From: Sarcophilus harrisii
Taxonomy: Eukaryota; Chordata; Mammalia; Dasyuromorphia; Dasyuridae
Assembly (NCBI RefSeq): GCF_902635505.1
Contig: NC_045428.1
Span: 114,455,141 to 114,519,140 of the forward strand
Direction of reading: 5' to 3'
Length of the DNA: 64,000 nucleotides
Positions 22,966 to 33,100 of the stretch are shown piece after piece. Positions within the stretch are counted from its first letter, which is position 1. Each line of letters opens with the position of its first letter. A program made the translations under genes and the position numbers. The notes under the pieces were generated by a model, which ran no database searches, was not told the DNA's origin, and worked only from the letters and a program-made list of their open reading frames with translations.

Positions 22966-23880
22966 CCAGCTCTAGATTTATGATTTAAATGTATTGACTA
23001 CCTGTTAAACTTTTTGAATTTATAATGTCTCTTTATGAAACTACACGTTAATATAATAATCATAAAGAGGTGTTCAAATTAAACTATTGTCCTTTACCAC
23101 TTCATCCAGCATAAATTCCTATTGTTAATAGTAGACTTAAAAAAAAAAAAAAAACTAATTTGGAGGTATTATGTTTAAGGGGGGAAAACTCCATATATTG
23201 GATTTTCTGTTATTCTTAAATAATCAGAGACAATGAACTGGGTGTCAGGGGAGAGAAGGGGGGGAAAAAAACAATAAACCTCCAGTTAAAAGTTAAAATT
23301 ATTCATAGCTGGTGAGACATGTCAAAGAAAAAATATATTAAATAAATCACCGTTTCATTGGATATACAGAGTAAATAATGTAATATGAAGAAGATACTGA
23401 CTGTAGTTTTCAAAGAACCTAAAGAATCATCAAGCTAAAATTCAGGTGATAATATATGTGATTTGTTTCATTATTCTTTTCACACTCTCTGCCTATTTGC
23501 ATCAGGGATGGGGAGAGAGGGGAAAGAATTTTAAGAGGTACTGACACTGTATTCTTGTACCAGTCAAGTTGTAATTAAGACTAGAGCCAAAAGGGCCTAC
23601 CTTATTATTGTTAAAAGATCAGCTTTAGCAACTAGCAATATAGTGAGCAAAGGACCTACAAATAACAAGAGTTTAAGATAATCTAACTCAATGTTTTGTT
23701 AGAAAGAGGTACTGTTAACTAATAAAAATTTAACTGCTGCACCCCACCCACATACAAATGGAGTTGGATTCAGTCAACATTTTGTGTGGACTATAAATAC
23801 TGGCAATAAAGGAGGGTGTTTTTTTTTTCCTTTTTTTTTTTTTTCTTCAATGGTAGGGTTGGTAGGAGAGAGAAAATAAA
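22966..23880. other. Unassigned DNA
   Basis: About 900 nt with an A-run near 23140 and T-runs at 23819-23845. Otherwise nothing recognisable. Confidence 0.3.
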
Positions 23881-23883
23881 TGC

Positions 23884-24790
23884 TTGTAGGAGGCAAAGCC
23901 AACATGGCATAGTAGCAGGAAGAATTACAGTGAGCGTCTCTCCAACATTTTCCTTCACCCACCCAAGTAGTCTCCATAGATCTAGAAAACACACCAGACT
24001 TGGATTTCATGATTTGGAAATACAAGAAAAAAAAAAATCACCATGAGTCTTTTTTCTAGGGCAGGTTAGCATAGGGAAAAAGAGATATGTGAATACTGGG
24101 CAGCAGGCTCTCTGCATATAAACAGTGCAAGGAAAGGCTGTAACTAGGACAAGAAGCACAGATCCAGCATAGAAGAGCTCTGACTTGTGCAGGTTTCAGA
24201 AATAGTAACTATTGGGGGTGCTTTGTCAGTACCCAGCTCTAGCTCTTAGATCCGGGCAGAAGAGAATCATGTGTACTAAGCCAAAAAACAACCAAGCACC
24301 ATCTATGTGGCTCAGACCTAGGAGCAGAGCAGGCTCTCAGCTCCAGTTATTTCTGAAGTCTGCAGAGTAGTAACAATTAGGGGAATCCCAGATGAAAGGA
24401 AAACTTTTGAATTCTGTCATACTTAGCCACAATCTACTGGAATTCCAAATAGAGTAAGCCCACAGGCATGTCGTTGAGATCCAAACCAGAATTTTCAGTG
24501 TTCCACTTAATGGAGGGAAGGGAACAGGTCAGGAGAGAAAGGGAAAAGTAGCAAACAGGTTTTGCCTTACATCAGACCAATTTGGGAACACTGAAAGCTT
24601 GCAGGTTTGCAGCTTGAGCTGCCCTTGAGATTCTGGAATAATATAACACTTAGCATTCTAAGAAAGTAGCAGCAGGACCAGCTCAAGATAAGAAGTGTGC
24701 AGACTAGCTCCTCAAAGTGACTGAGGCAGAAAGGGATTCTAGGGAGAGGGCTTTCTCCGCCATACCACCAATTACTTTTGGGCAACTTTG
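23884..24790 (+). mobile_element. L1 5' UTR fragment
   Basis: Begins 'tgtaggaggcaaagccaacatggcatagtagcagg', the eroded form of the L1 start 'ggaggcggagccaagatggcg'. A G+C-richer leader of about 900 nt follows. No ORF1 or ORF2 can be recognised with confidence after it. Confidence 0.65.
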
Positions 24791-25044
24791 GAGTTTAAAT
24801 GTCCAGTAGAGTTATGAGCTTTACATTTACAGAGCAGGGGATTGAAATATTTGTTTATTTAGAAATACCATTTTCAGACATAAATGTTATCCTTAAAAGA
24901 GAGATAAACACACATGCAAATCCAGAAGAAAAGAGAATCAGAGCTACAAATAGAGGGCCTACTTGGCAAGAAGAAGGTTTTCTTCCTTAGAGACTAAAAC
25001 ATAGAAGGAAAAGCTAAATGAATATGTGGAAGTTTTTTGGCATA

Positions 25045-25255
25045 GAGAAGGTCACTGTTGTTTGTACTTCATTCTAGAACATGACCATGACATCAAGGGA
25101 GGTGATACCATGACATGCAAGTGACTGAATTTGAGTGAAGGAGGTCTGTGCAAGGTCACCAGCTTCACTTTCTCCTTCGGAACCATCTAGGTTCAGTAAT
25201 CAGCTATAGATCAGGACAACTGGAAATGGCCCTGAATGCATTAGCAGTATAGAGT
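25045..25255 (+). repeat. Ancient interspersed repeat (family name uncertain)
   Basis: 'gaacatgaccatgacatcaagggaggtgataccatgacatgcaagtgactg', 'aggtctgtgcaaggtcaccagcttcactttctcc' and 'atcaggacaactggaaatggccctg' form a unit I recognise from other marsupial sequence. Name not certain. Confidence 0.5.
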
Positions 25256-25429
25256 AGGGAAAATGAGGAAGCTCATCATAGACAGCACTGGTTAGCTAGG
25301 TTGTCTGTTAAAGTTGGGATGAGAGTAGTGGGGATAGCTAAGGACTTGAAGAGAAAAAAAATAACACCTGATTCAGAGAGTATAATAGAATTAATTATTG
25401 AAAAATGAAAGGATTGATATATAATTGTC

Positions 25430-25760
25430 AACCAGTCTAGCATTTATTTTGTGCCTATGTTTAAGGAATTAAGAATACAAAAGTATAACAGTTCTTGTCC
25501 TCAAGGAGCTTGCAGTCTGCAAGTGAAATACAAAATGTTCACAGATAAATATAGACCATGTACAAAATAAGTATACGGTGAATTGGGAAAGACATTGACA
25601 ATTGGGGAAGTTATATAAGACCTCCAGAGGAGGCACTACCTGAACTAAACCTAAAAATGAGCCTTAAAGAATCTGAAATATGGATGTCAGGACAAAGAAA
25701 TGTATTAAAAGCATAACAAATCCTGTGAAAAGACACAGTTGGAATGTCATATACCCCAAA
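25430..25760 (+). repeat. Ancient repeat, same family as 55436-55985
   Basis: 'gcatttattttgtgcctatg', 'agttcttgtcctcaaggagcttgcagtct' and 'acaaaataagtatacggtgaattgggaa' follow the same order as the copy at 55436. Confidence 0.55.
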
Positions 25761-25924
25761 ACAGCTTAATTGGTGTATGGAGAAAGAGAGAGAGAGTAGT
25801 GTTATACAGGCATGAGATTAAGAGGGGAGATGTTATGAATGAAGAACAGCAAGGAAGTGACTTGTTCTACCAACCCTTAAGAGTTCATGGAGGGGATGAT
25901 TGTATAATAAGTATGGAAAGGTAT

Positions 25925-26115
25925 CATAGAGTCATACATTGAGAACTGGGACTATGGAGATCCCCAAAGTCAACCACCTCATAAGAGGAAATTATAGTTG
26001 AGAGAAGTTAACTAACTTCTCCAGAGTTCACAACTAAACTATGGGAGGCAGGATTTGCACTTCGGTCTTCCTGACCCTTAAAGTCCAGTACTTAGTCCCC
26101 ACCGAGCTGCTTGGA
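25925..26115 (-). repeat. Old SINE/LINE remnant (MIR or CR1-tailed)
   Basis: 'tatggagatccccaaagtcaaccacctcataagaggaaattatagttgagagaag', then 'aggatttgcacttcggtcttcctgac', resembles an antisense MIR-like body. Exact family unclear. Confidence 0.5.
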
Positions 26116-26564
26116 GTCACTTAATCTTGGGTGCTAAATGTCCAATATGGCAGTCTAGATTTGGTCCCAGTGTTAAAAAGGAGCTCCTGAGTTTGATGAG
26201 CAGGGGATGGACAAGATACTTTTAGGAATATCATCTCCTGATGTAACTTTTATCCTTTATATATAATTCTCAGAGAGAGGTAAATAGATCCAGAAAACAC
26301 AGACCTCTGTAGAATAAGTTATAGTTGACTTATTGTTAAATGTTGATATTAGTTTTTTCTTCTTGTTATATAGTTTTTTCTTGTTGTTATATAAGCATTA
26401 ACTCTTTGCCATTAAATTGTCAGTATTTCTAAGTTAAGAAAAGCAAATAATTACTACTCTGTCATAACTTGACAATTTCATGGAAAACCTAGCTGTATAT
26501 AAGCTATTTCTAAACTCTTAGCTGATCCAGTTGACCACACTTTACATATTCTTTTACTTTACAG

Positions 26565-26618
26565 ACCAAAAAAGGACCATCTGAGTGGCTTAAGACACTG
26601 AAGACAAAAAGGACATAA
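26565..26618 (+). CDS. Terminal coding exon of the same unidentified gene
   Basis: A pyrimidine-rich tract ending TTTACAG (AG at 26563-26564) is followed in phase 0 by 17 codons, TKKGPSEWLKTLKTKRT, and a TAA stop at 26616-26618. The strongly basic tail contains a single Trp. Spliced to the exon ending at 10804 it gives a continuous C terminus of 73 residues across the two exons. The stop is followed by about 300 nt of A+T-rich, repeat-free sequence with a poly(A) signal, as expected for a last exon. The intervening intron is about 15.8 kb, mostly retrotransposon debris. The exon is short, so the call rests on the acceptor, the phase match and the 3' UTR, not on protein similarity. Confidence 0.58.
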   Translation, partial: TKKGPSEWLKTLKTKRT

Positions 26619-26930
26619 TTTTTTGGAAGAACTTCAAATCTTGGCAATCACTTTGAAAGGACTTATCCTGGAGAAACATTATATCCCTAATCATGTTCTT
26701 TATACATTTGAAATGATTGTTTTGAGATTTATTTTAGCCATATTTTTAAAATTTAATTGTAGTAGTTGATTTCACTATAATAATTAAGCTGCATAGAGTA
26801 TGAAAATATTTCATACTTATTTTTATCTATTTTGATACAGAAAAATAATTTCTAGCAATTATTTATGATAAAAAGGAAGTTTTTATAATTGTTTAATTTA
26901 CATTAAAGAATGTCTTATAAACATTTGTGT
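26619..26930 (+). other. 3' untranslated region of the unidentified gene
   Basis: A+T-rich single-copy-looking sequence runs from the stop codon to a T-rich tract at about 26943. It lacks recognisable SINE or L1 sequence, unlike the intron before it and the DNA after it. The end is placed about 15-25 nt after the ATTAAA signal, and the exact cleavage site is inferred. Confidence 0.5.
26902..26907 (+). terminator. Poly(A) signal ATTAAA
   Basis: ATTAAA, the commonest variant signal, is followed 15-45 nt later by a GT-rich and then T-rich stretch (ACATTTGTGTTTC, then a T-run near 26943) that fits a downstream element. It lies about 285 nt after the TAA stop of the last exon. Confidence 0.5.
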
Positions 26931-27009
26931 TTCTATTCATCAGTTTTTTTTTTTAATGTCCAGGTCCTATAAATGTCTAGGCCCTATAAATTTAGAATTT
27001 AACATATTT

Positions 27010-27130
27010 TTAGATTCACAAGGCATTGAATCTATCAAATGATCTGGAGAGGGAAATGGCAAATCTTTCCAGCATCTTTGCCAAGGGGTCAAGAGAGTTA
27101 GACACAATTGAAACAAAGGAACAATATACA
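27010..27130 (+). repeat. MAR1 SINE 3' part
   Basis: 'gatctggagagggaaatggcaaatctttccagcatctttgccaagg', then 'gttagacacaattgaaacaaaggaacaa', is the RTE-like MAR1 tail without its tRNA head. Confidence 0.65.
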
Positions 27131-27164
27131 TTTTTGGACTATTTTCAATTACAGTTAACATTGA

Positions 27165-27350
27165 TTGGCCAGGATCACTTAAATGGTGTCTGACTCCTAG
27201 TCCACTCCTCTCTCCACTATCACCTGGCTAAGAAGCCCAGAGAGCACTCACTAGCTAGCACTTGCTCTCCCAAGCAGGCTTACATAACCAATCAGGACTC
27301 AAATTCCAAGTTCCATTTTCTATCCACTATTCCACAGTTGCCTCTTAGAT
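27165..27350 (-). repeat. Diverged antisense SINE
   Basis: 'ccaggatcacttaaatggtgtctgactcctagtcc' and 'tctatccactattccacagttgcctct' recall the antisense tRNA-SINE. Weak. Confidence 0.35.
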
Positions 27351-27412
27351 TAAACACCATTTTTTGTACCAACATTTCTCTCTCAAGTGTTTTAAGAGTA
27401 TATTTGCTTTTG

Positions 27413-27556
27413 GGCAGCTAGATGGCGCAGTGGATAGAATACCAGCCCTGAAGTCAGGAGAACCTGAGTTCGAATCTGCCCTTAAAGACATTTAACACTC
27501 TCTAGCTATGGGATCCTAGGCAAGTCACTTAAACCCAACTGCCTCAGCAAAAAACT
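27413..27556 (+). mobile_element. WSINE-type tRNA SINE
   Basis: Starts GGGCAGCTAGATGGCGCAG and continues 'gatagaataccagccctgaagtcaggagaacctgagttcgaat' with good box B ('gagttcgaatc'). It ends in an A-rich tail at 27547. Target duplication TATTTGCTTTT occurs before the head (27402-27412) and after the microsatellite (27654-27664). Confidence 0.9.
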
Positions 27557-27601
27557 ATAAATATATATATATATGTATATGTGTATGTATATATATATAT
27601 A

Positions 27602-27649
<48 letters not shown>

Positions 27650-27653
27650 TACA
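27557..27653. repeat. (TA/TG)n compound microsatellite grown from the SINE tail
   Basis: About 97 nt of TA, TG and CA runs lie between the SINE tail and its right-hand target duplication, so the array arose inside the insertion. Confidence 0.9.
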
Positions 27654-27686
27654 TATTTGCTTTTTACCTTGAAAGTCAACCATGCT

Positions 27687-28292
27687 ATATGAAAATTATG
27701 GAATATTACTGTTCTGTAAGAAATGACCAACAGGATGATTTCAGAAAGGCCTGGAGAGACTTACACGAACTGATGCTAAGTGAAATGAGCAGGACCAGGA
27801 GATCATTATATACTGCAACAACAATACTAGATGATGACCAGTCCTGATGGATCAGGCCATCCTCAGCAACGAGATCAACCAAATCATTTCTAATGGAGCA
27901 GTAATGAACTGAACTAGCTATACCCAGAAAAAGAACTCTGGGAGATGACTAAAAACCATTACATTGAATTCCCAGTCCCTATATTTATGCACACCTGCAT
28001 CTTTGATTTCCTTCACAAGCTAATTGTACAATAATTCAGAGTCTGATTCTTTTTGTACAGCAAAATAATGTTTTGGTCATGTATACTTATTGTGTATCTA
28101 AGTTATATTTTAATATATTTAACATCTACTGGTCATCCTGCCATTTAGGGGAGGGGGTGGGGGGGGTAAGAGGTGAAAAATTGGAACAAGAGGTTTGGCA
28201 ATTGTTAATGCTGTAAAGTTACCCATGTATATATATCCTGTAAATTAAAGGCTATTAAATAAAAAATAAAAAAAAAAAAAAAAAAAAAAAAA
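27687..28292 (+). mobile_element. Young 5'-truncated L1 (type iii) with long poly(A)
   Basis: Begins in the ORF2 3' end ('atggaatattactgttctgtaagaaatgaccaacaggatga'), runs through the type iii 3' UTR ('acatctactggtcatcctgcc', 'ggtttggcaattgttaatgctg') and ends in a tail of about 30 almost uninterrupted A. A perfect 16-bp target duplication, GAAAGTCAACCATGCT, flanks it at 27671-27686 and 28293-28308. Too short to encode anything. Confidence 0.95.
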
Positions 28293-28308
28293 GAAAGTCA
28301 ACCATGCT

Positions 28309-28689
28309 TCAGAGTAAGGTACAGGGAGAGACCAAAAAAGTTCTTCTTGGGTATAGTTTTGCTACAATAGATTTAAATTGGGTATATCATAAGTCTGCAG
28401 CAAAATCACATAAAAGTTTTTTGTCTGAGATTCATATTAGAAGTGTCTTATAATTCATTAAAACTAGATTAGAAAATAAAAACTAATAATTCCACTTAAA
28501 GTAGGGGAAAGACCCATCAATCCTACATACTTTTAAAACTCCATCTTATCATTGGTTTGGATCCACATGATGCTGTCATGACACTTTGAAATCTTTTTAT
28601 AATTATTCAAGAGACAGAGTTTACTCAGTTTCTGAGAGAGGCAGACTGTTGTATTAAAAGTAAATAAATGCATGCTATTTAGAGGCTCA
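28309..28689. other. Unassigned DNA
   Basis: No recognisable feature. Confidence 0.25.
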
Positions 28690-28845
28690 AAATCCATTCC
28701 ACCTTATCGCCCAATAACACCACAACTTTCTGCTATTTTCTAGCTCATCAAGCTTTCCTTCTTTGCCCTTTTCCTTTGCTCCTTTCTGTATGGAATTGCT
28801 ATCTCACCTCCATCTATCCTGATCTTCCCACTTTTTAAGTCATGG
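28690..28845 (+). repeat. Possible L2 LINE 3' fragment
   Basis: Pyrimidine-rich, with 'ttgcccttttcctttgctcctttctgtatggaattgctatctcacctccatc' recalling the L2 terminal region. Weak. Confidence 0.35.
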
Positions 28846-28967
28846 GTTATCACCTAAAATTAAAACCATTCATTCACTTTTGTTTTTCCACAAATGGATA
28901 TTTATTTCAAAAACATATCAAAAATGCAATTTACCACCACCGCCTTAGAAGCACATTGTCTCCTATT

Positions 28968-29162
28968 ACAAAGCTTCTTAAACTGTGCACAGGTCACAAC
29001 CCCATATGGGGTTATAAAACAATGTGGGGGGGGTCACAAAATTATGATTTCTTATCAGTAGATGATTTGATTTGTGTACCTATTTTATATACCAATATAC
29101 CCAAGATTGCATAAAAATTTCTCAGGTGAAAAAGGATCACAAGTGAAAAAAGTTTAAGAAGT
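28968..29162 (+). mobile_element. Small hAT-like non-autonomous DNA transposon
   Basis: About 190 nt with inverted ends: CTTCTTAAACT near 28972 and AGTTTAAGAAG near 29150. In between are 'cacaaccccatatggggttat' and 'tacctattttatataccaatataccc'. The layout matches a marsupial hAT-type MITE I recall. I could not define a clean 8-bp target duplication. Confidence 0.6.
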
Positions 29163-29629
29163 CCAGTGTCTGAGAATTGCTTTACACAATATCTGTCTAT
29201 ATTATTTTGATCTCATGGTCAAAATGTTTCATGTTGTCAGAGATGAAACCTTGTCTCAGCTGTCAGGCTAGGTCCCTAAAGTCCTAGATCCTCCAGAGAA
29301 TATAGATGCTCTCATGGCTACAAAAACTACGTTGACTAATCTCCAACTACAGGATTTCCCATTTCCTATAAGTCTGACCTTTAAAAACTCTCAAGGTGAG
29401 ACCTTCGTCTAAGAGGAAAGATCAAACCAAGGCAAAAGACAAAGACTCGTTCTCATGTGTCACGTATTGGCGGAAAAAGGACAGGACTTCCCAGTTTCTC
29501 CCTTTGTAAAATAACCTCTCACTAGACACTGTCATTGAAGGCATCAAAAACAACAAAAAAGATATTCACCAACCAAAAAAGATATTCATTAAACAAGAAT
29601 AGTCATTCACTTTCATTATTTTGCTTTGT
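29163..29629. other. Unassigned DNA
   Basis: Less A+T-rich than its surroundings (for example 'gtgtcacgtattggcgga' at 29457). A short duplication of AAAAAAGATATTCA lies near 29567 and 29585. Confidence 0.3.
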
Positions 29630-29820
29630 TGTGAGAGGAGACAGCACTGGACCTGGTCAGGAAAACCTGAGTTCAAATTCAGCCTATATAAAATGAGGAT
29701 GATTGATAATAGTACCTCCATACTAGGGTTGTTGGGAGGATAAAATTAGATAAAATTTGTAAAGTGCTTTGCTGACCTTTAAAAAGAAATACAAATGCTG
29801 CGTGCTATTATTATTGCTTT
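29630..29820 (+). repeat. MIR SINE
   Basis: 'cagcactggacctggtcaggaaaacctgagttcaaattc', 'tactagggttgttgggaggataaaattagataaaatttgtaaagtgcttt' is a MIR with a small internal loss. Confidence 0.8.
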
Positions 29821-29931
29821 ATTATTTCAAGGAACCTAAGCCATTTCATTTCACAACAGTGTTTCAAATGTATTAAATATGATTCTCTTTTGAATAATTT
29901 ATTACCAATCAACAATTTCTGCAGAAGACAC

Positions 29932-29980
29932 TAACTTCCCACAAACTAACTCCCCAAGAACTAACTCCCCACAAACAAAG
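29932..29980 (+). repeat. Short degenerate tandem repeat
   Basis: Three copies of an AACTAACTCCCCA-type unit ('cactaacttcccac', 'aactaactccccaag', 'aactaactccccac'). Confidence 0.7.
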
Positions 29981-30057
29981 CAATCAAATATACCTCATCT
30001 GTAACCCCTTTCCCTACAGAAACTCCAGATTCTGTTTCTCCCAGAGATAAAAGCAAG

Positions 30058-30205
30058 CCAGGTACCTGGGTGGTACAGTGGATAGAGCACCAGCTCAGCT
30101 CAGGAAGACTTGGAAATCAAATCCAGCCTCAGACACTTACTACCCATGTGACCCTAGGCAAGTCACTTCCCCCCAATAACCTTCCCTGTTCCCCCAAAAG
30201 AATTT
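30058..30205 (+). mobile_element. tRNA-derived SINE (WSINE type)
   Basis: 'ctgggtggtacagtggatagagcaccagctc', 'atccagcctcagacacttac' and 'atgtgaccctaggcaagtcacttcc' give the usual order. Confidence 0.85.
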
Positions 30206-30442
30206 ATTTGTGCCATAGCTATATAACTTCACTTAAATTGTTTTTAAGAAATTAGTGTAAATTAGCTACATTCATATATTAAGATATTTTTAAGATTTCT
30301 CATGTAATTTCTTGATTGACTCATCATAATAACTTACTGCCTTATGTTTCTGCCTTTTGATAAATAATCTATGTACTTTTTATCCCTTTATATATGATAG
30401 GGAGGAAGGGGAAGGCTTAAAAGGAAAATTTGAATAACTATG
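30206..30442. other. Unassigned DNA
   Basis: No recognisable feature. Confidence 0.25.
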
Positions 30443-30755
30443 TATTTTTTTAATTTTCCCAGTTACATGTAAAATTTTGAGTTTCAGATTCTCTCCCTCC
30501 CTACCTTCACCCTCTTTTAAGAAGACACATGTGAAATTATGCAAAACATTTCTATGAAAGTTATGTTGTGAAAGAAAACATAGCATCCCCCCCCAAAAAA
30601 AAAAACAACCTTCAAGAAACAAAGTTTAAAAGAAAAAAGAATATGCTTCAATCTGTATTCAGATAAAATCAGTTCTTTCTCTGAATATGGATAGTATATT
30701 TCATAAGTTCTTCAGAGGAGTCATGGATTGCTGAGAAAAGAAATTCATCAAAGAA
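30443..30755 (-). mobile_element. Antisense L1 3' end (type i)
   Basis: 'taattttcccagttacatgtaaaatttt', 'gttatgttgtgaaagaaaacatag', 'tgcttcaatctgtattcagat' and 'cagttctttctctgaatatggata' are successive antisense 3' UTR modules. Confidence 0.8.
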
Positions 30756-30769
30756 CTTTCAATAAAAGG

Positions 30770-30905
30770 GTTCAGACCTGTTATTTCATTGGTATAGGGC
30801 TCTTCCCTAGAAGAAATTTCCTCTATCAATATAGATCAACAATAATTTGCAACTTGTAAGGTCCCTAAGAGGTTTAGTGGGGTAGTTAAGTGATCCAATG
30901 GATTT
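30770..30905 (-). repeat. Diverged antisense SINE (family of 57113-57345)
   Basis: 'gttatttcattggtatagggctc', 'gaagaaatttcctctatcaatatagatcaacaataatttgcaact' matches the copy near 57131 in order. Confidence 0.5.
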
Positions 30906-30954
30906 GTTCTGCCTTTCTTATCCATAAAGTCAGAAAGCTATCATTGGGATGCAG

Positions 30955-31200
30955 CAGCTAGGTAGTGCAGTGGAGTGTCAATCCTAGAATCAGTAAGACT
31001 CATCCTCCTGAATTCAAATCCCACTTCAGACACATACTAATTGTTTGACACTGGGCAACTCACTTAACTTTATTTGCCTCAGTTTCATCATCTATAAAAT
31101 GAGCTGGAGAAGGAAATGGCAAACCACTCGAGTATCTCTGCCAAGAAAACACCAAATGCATCCACAAAGGGTCTGACATGACAGAAAAACAACCCAAGAA
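30955..31200 (+). mobile_element. MAR1-type SINE
   Basis: tRNA head ('cagctaggtagtgcagtgg') followed by 'cagtttcatcatctataaaatgagctggagaaggaaatggcaaaccactcg' and the RTE-like tail with 'gggtctgacatgacagaaaaacaac'. Nearly full length. Confidence 0.88.
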
Positions 31201-31269
31201 CAAAAGAGGTTAATGATTTCCTCAGAGTCACATAGGAAGATTTTGTTAGATGGAACTTGTAGCCAGGTC

Positions 31270-31869
31270 TTCTTTAATTTCTCATGCTACACTTCTCAGA
31301 TATTTGCTTAATATAAATTTTATCCACAATAATAATTGTAATTTCATCTTCTCATTAACAACTAAAGAACAATTAGACACTTGTAAGATTGACTAAAATT
31401 AAATTCATATCCCCAAACCTTTAGTTCATAGCATATGTTCCTCCCTGAATGTCAGCCTTGTTAGTGCTATAATTAAGCAAGTTTTTAATGTTATGTTCTG
31501 AACATGTGCAGTCAAAATGTCACCAGCATTAAAAATGTGATCCTAAATACAAGCATGGCCATTCTCCATAGAACTCTTTTAAGTATCATACTCTCAAACA
31601 TGATTTGCCTTTTACTCTGCAAACAATCTCTTTTCTTACCTTGGGTCTCAATTTATATCTAGTTAAAAGCATCTTGATTTATTCATTATTATTGATATGC
31701 TTTGATAGGATTTCCCCAAGAAATCTAAGCAAACTAATCACAGTCCTAATAAGAGAAATGAAAAAGGAAAACATATGGGCTATGGTAAGCAGGGCACCAT
31801 TTCCTGACCCTTTTCATGATTGAACACTTTTTAAAATCGTTATTTCAACTTGTTCTGTCACTTGGGTAA
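31270..31869. other. Unassigned DNA
   Basis: About 600 nt without recognisable repeat or gene. A weak antisense MIR body lies just before it (31205-31268). Confidence 0.3.
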
Positions 31870-31899
31870 CCTAGAGGTCCTAAGACTTCTATAACCTAA

Positions 31900-32165
31900 A
31901 ATCTCCCAATTCTTCCCATTTTCAGATGACCTGATTTCTAGTTCCTAACAATCCTGGTCCCCTGTCAATAGTTTTTCTAAATTATGATACAGTGAAACAG
32001 AATAGTCCAAATAAGATCTGACCAGAGCAGAAATACATCAAGATTCTCAAAACATCTTCCTCCTTTGGTATCCTTGGCTGCTATTAAATCATCATTATTG
32101 TAGATTTTCAGCTGTCCTATAAGGCTGCAATGTACTGCTTGCACTGAGCTTGTAGGCTCAAAGTT
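31900..32165 (-). repeat. CR1/L3-like LINE RT-tail region
   Basis: 'ccaaataagatctgaccagagcagaaatac', 'tggctgctattaaatcatc', 'tgcactgagcttgtaggctca' follows the antisense CR1/L3 order. It covers the part just upstream of that seen at 9060. Confidence 0.6.
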
Positions 32166-32171
32166 TAACCT

Positions 32172-32325
32172 TTTGTTGTTATTCAGTCATTTCAGTCTCT
32201 TTGTGACCTCATTTGGGGTTTTCTTGGCAAAGATATTGGAATGGTTTGCCACTATTTTATAGAAGAAGAAACTCAGAATCTGACTTCTTCTAGGTTGCAG
32301 AGATATTAGTGGAGCCAAGAAGAGA
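32172..32325 (-). mobile_element. Antisense MAR1 SINE 3' part
   Basis: 'ttgttgttattcagtcatttcagtctctttgtgacc' and 'ttttcttggcaaagatattggaatggtttgcca' are the reverse complement of the MAR1 tail. Confidence 0.8.
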
Positions 32326-32371
32326 ACTCAAGTATGTTACCTTCTTATTATCTGTTGATTATCTGTCATCA

Positions 32372-32606
32372 TGTTGTTGTTGTTGTTCAGTCATTTTTCA
32401 ATCATGTCTCACTCTGATCCCCATTTGGGATTTTCTTGGCAAAGTTAGTGCAGTGATTTCCCATTTCCTTCTCCAGGTCATTCTACAGATGAGAAAACTA
32501 AGGGAAACAGTTTTAAGTGAATTGCCCAGGGTCACACAATCAACAAGTGTCTGAGGCTAGATTTGACTCAGGTTTTCTTAATTCCAGGTCATCTAGTTGC
32601 CATTTA
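32372..32606 (-). mobile_element. Antisense MAR1 SINE, nearly complete
   Basis: Starts with (GTT)5 'cagtcatttttcaatcatgtc', passes through the RTE-like tail and body ('gaattgcccagggtcacacaatcaacaagtgtctgagg') and ends in the antisense head ('aattccaggtcatctagttgcc'). Confidence 0.88.
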
Positions 32607-32799
32607 AAACCTTCGATGTAATGAACAAAAGTAAAATTTTGATCAGGGACCATTGTCCTGTCTCCATCTACTCATTTATTATGATTGAAGTTAGATCTTG
32701 GGGGGGCCCCGGGGAAGGGGGATGGACTTTTATTAGGTCACACAATCGATCAAATTCAATGACTAACATAGTCAAAACATCAAAACAATAATTTTTCAT

Positions 32800-32890
32800 C
32801 ACCAGGGCAAAGCCTTGGGAAAATGGCAAACCACTTCAATAGCTTAGTCAAGAAAAACCCCAAATAGGACACAACCAAGAAAACTCAAGC
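32800..32890 (+). repeat. MAR1 SINE tail fragment
   Basis: 'gggaaaatggcaaaccacttcaatagcttagtcaagaaaaaccccaaatagg' is the MAR1 tail alone. Confidence 0.6.
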
Positions 32891-32904
32891 CTGAATGGCC
32901 AAAG

Positions 32905-33100
32905 GGAAGAGGTATGCTGAACTTGGAGTTCAAAGGACCCCAGTTGGACTCCTGCCTCCAAGTGGCAATCACTTGATCTCTTCATCAGTTTCCTCAATTG
33001 TAAGATAGTCCTTCCTCAGAGAGTTTTTTGTGAGAATCAAATGAGATAACATATGTAAAGTGCTTTGCAAACTTTCAAATACTATGTAAATGTTAGTAAC
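32905..33100 (+). repeat. MIR SINE
   Basis: 'tatgctgaacttggagttcaaaggacc', 'ttcatcagtttcctcaattgtaaga' and 'gataacatatgtaaagtgctttgcaaac' form a fairly complete MIR. Confidence 0.8.

Larger units (their letters stand above)
10805..26564 (+). other. Last intron of the unidentified gene (15.8 kb)
   Basis: The donor GTAAGT at 10805 and acceptor TTTACAG ending 26564 are both close to consensus. The intron holds the CR1, HAL1-like/L1 5', SINE, MIR and L1 copies listed separately. I saw no further exon inside it, but short exons could be missed. Confidence 0.5.

Noticed and set aside
27413-27500. tRNA-like heads with box A and box B at SINE starts (1192, 14033, 27413, 30058, 56074)
   Set aside because: They are SINE promoters. 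None folds as an intact tRNA gene with a full acceptor stem, and each is joined to SINE body sequence.
32372-32606. Repeated GTTGTTGTT and spaced similar units considered as an array such as CRISPR
   Set aside because: These are antisense MAR1 SINEs with their (GTT)n end. There are no regular spacers and the genome is a vertebrate.
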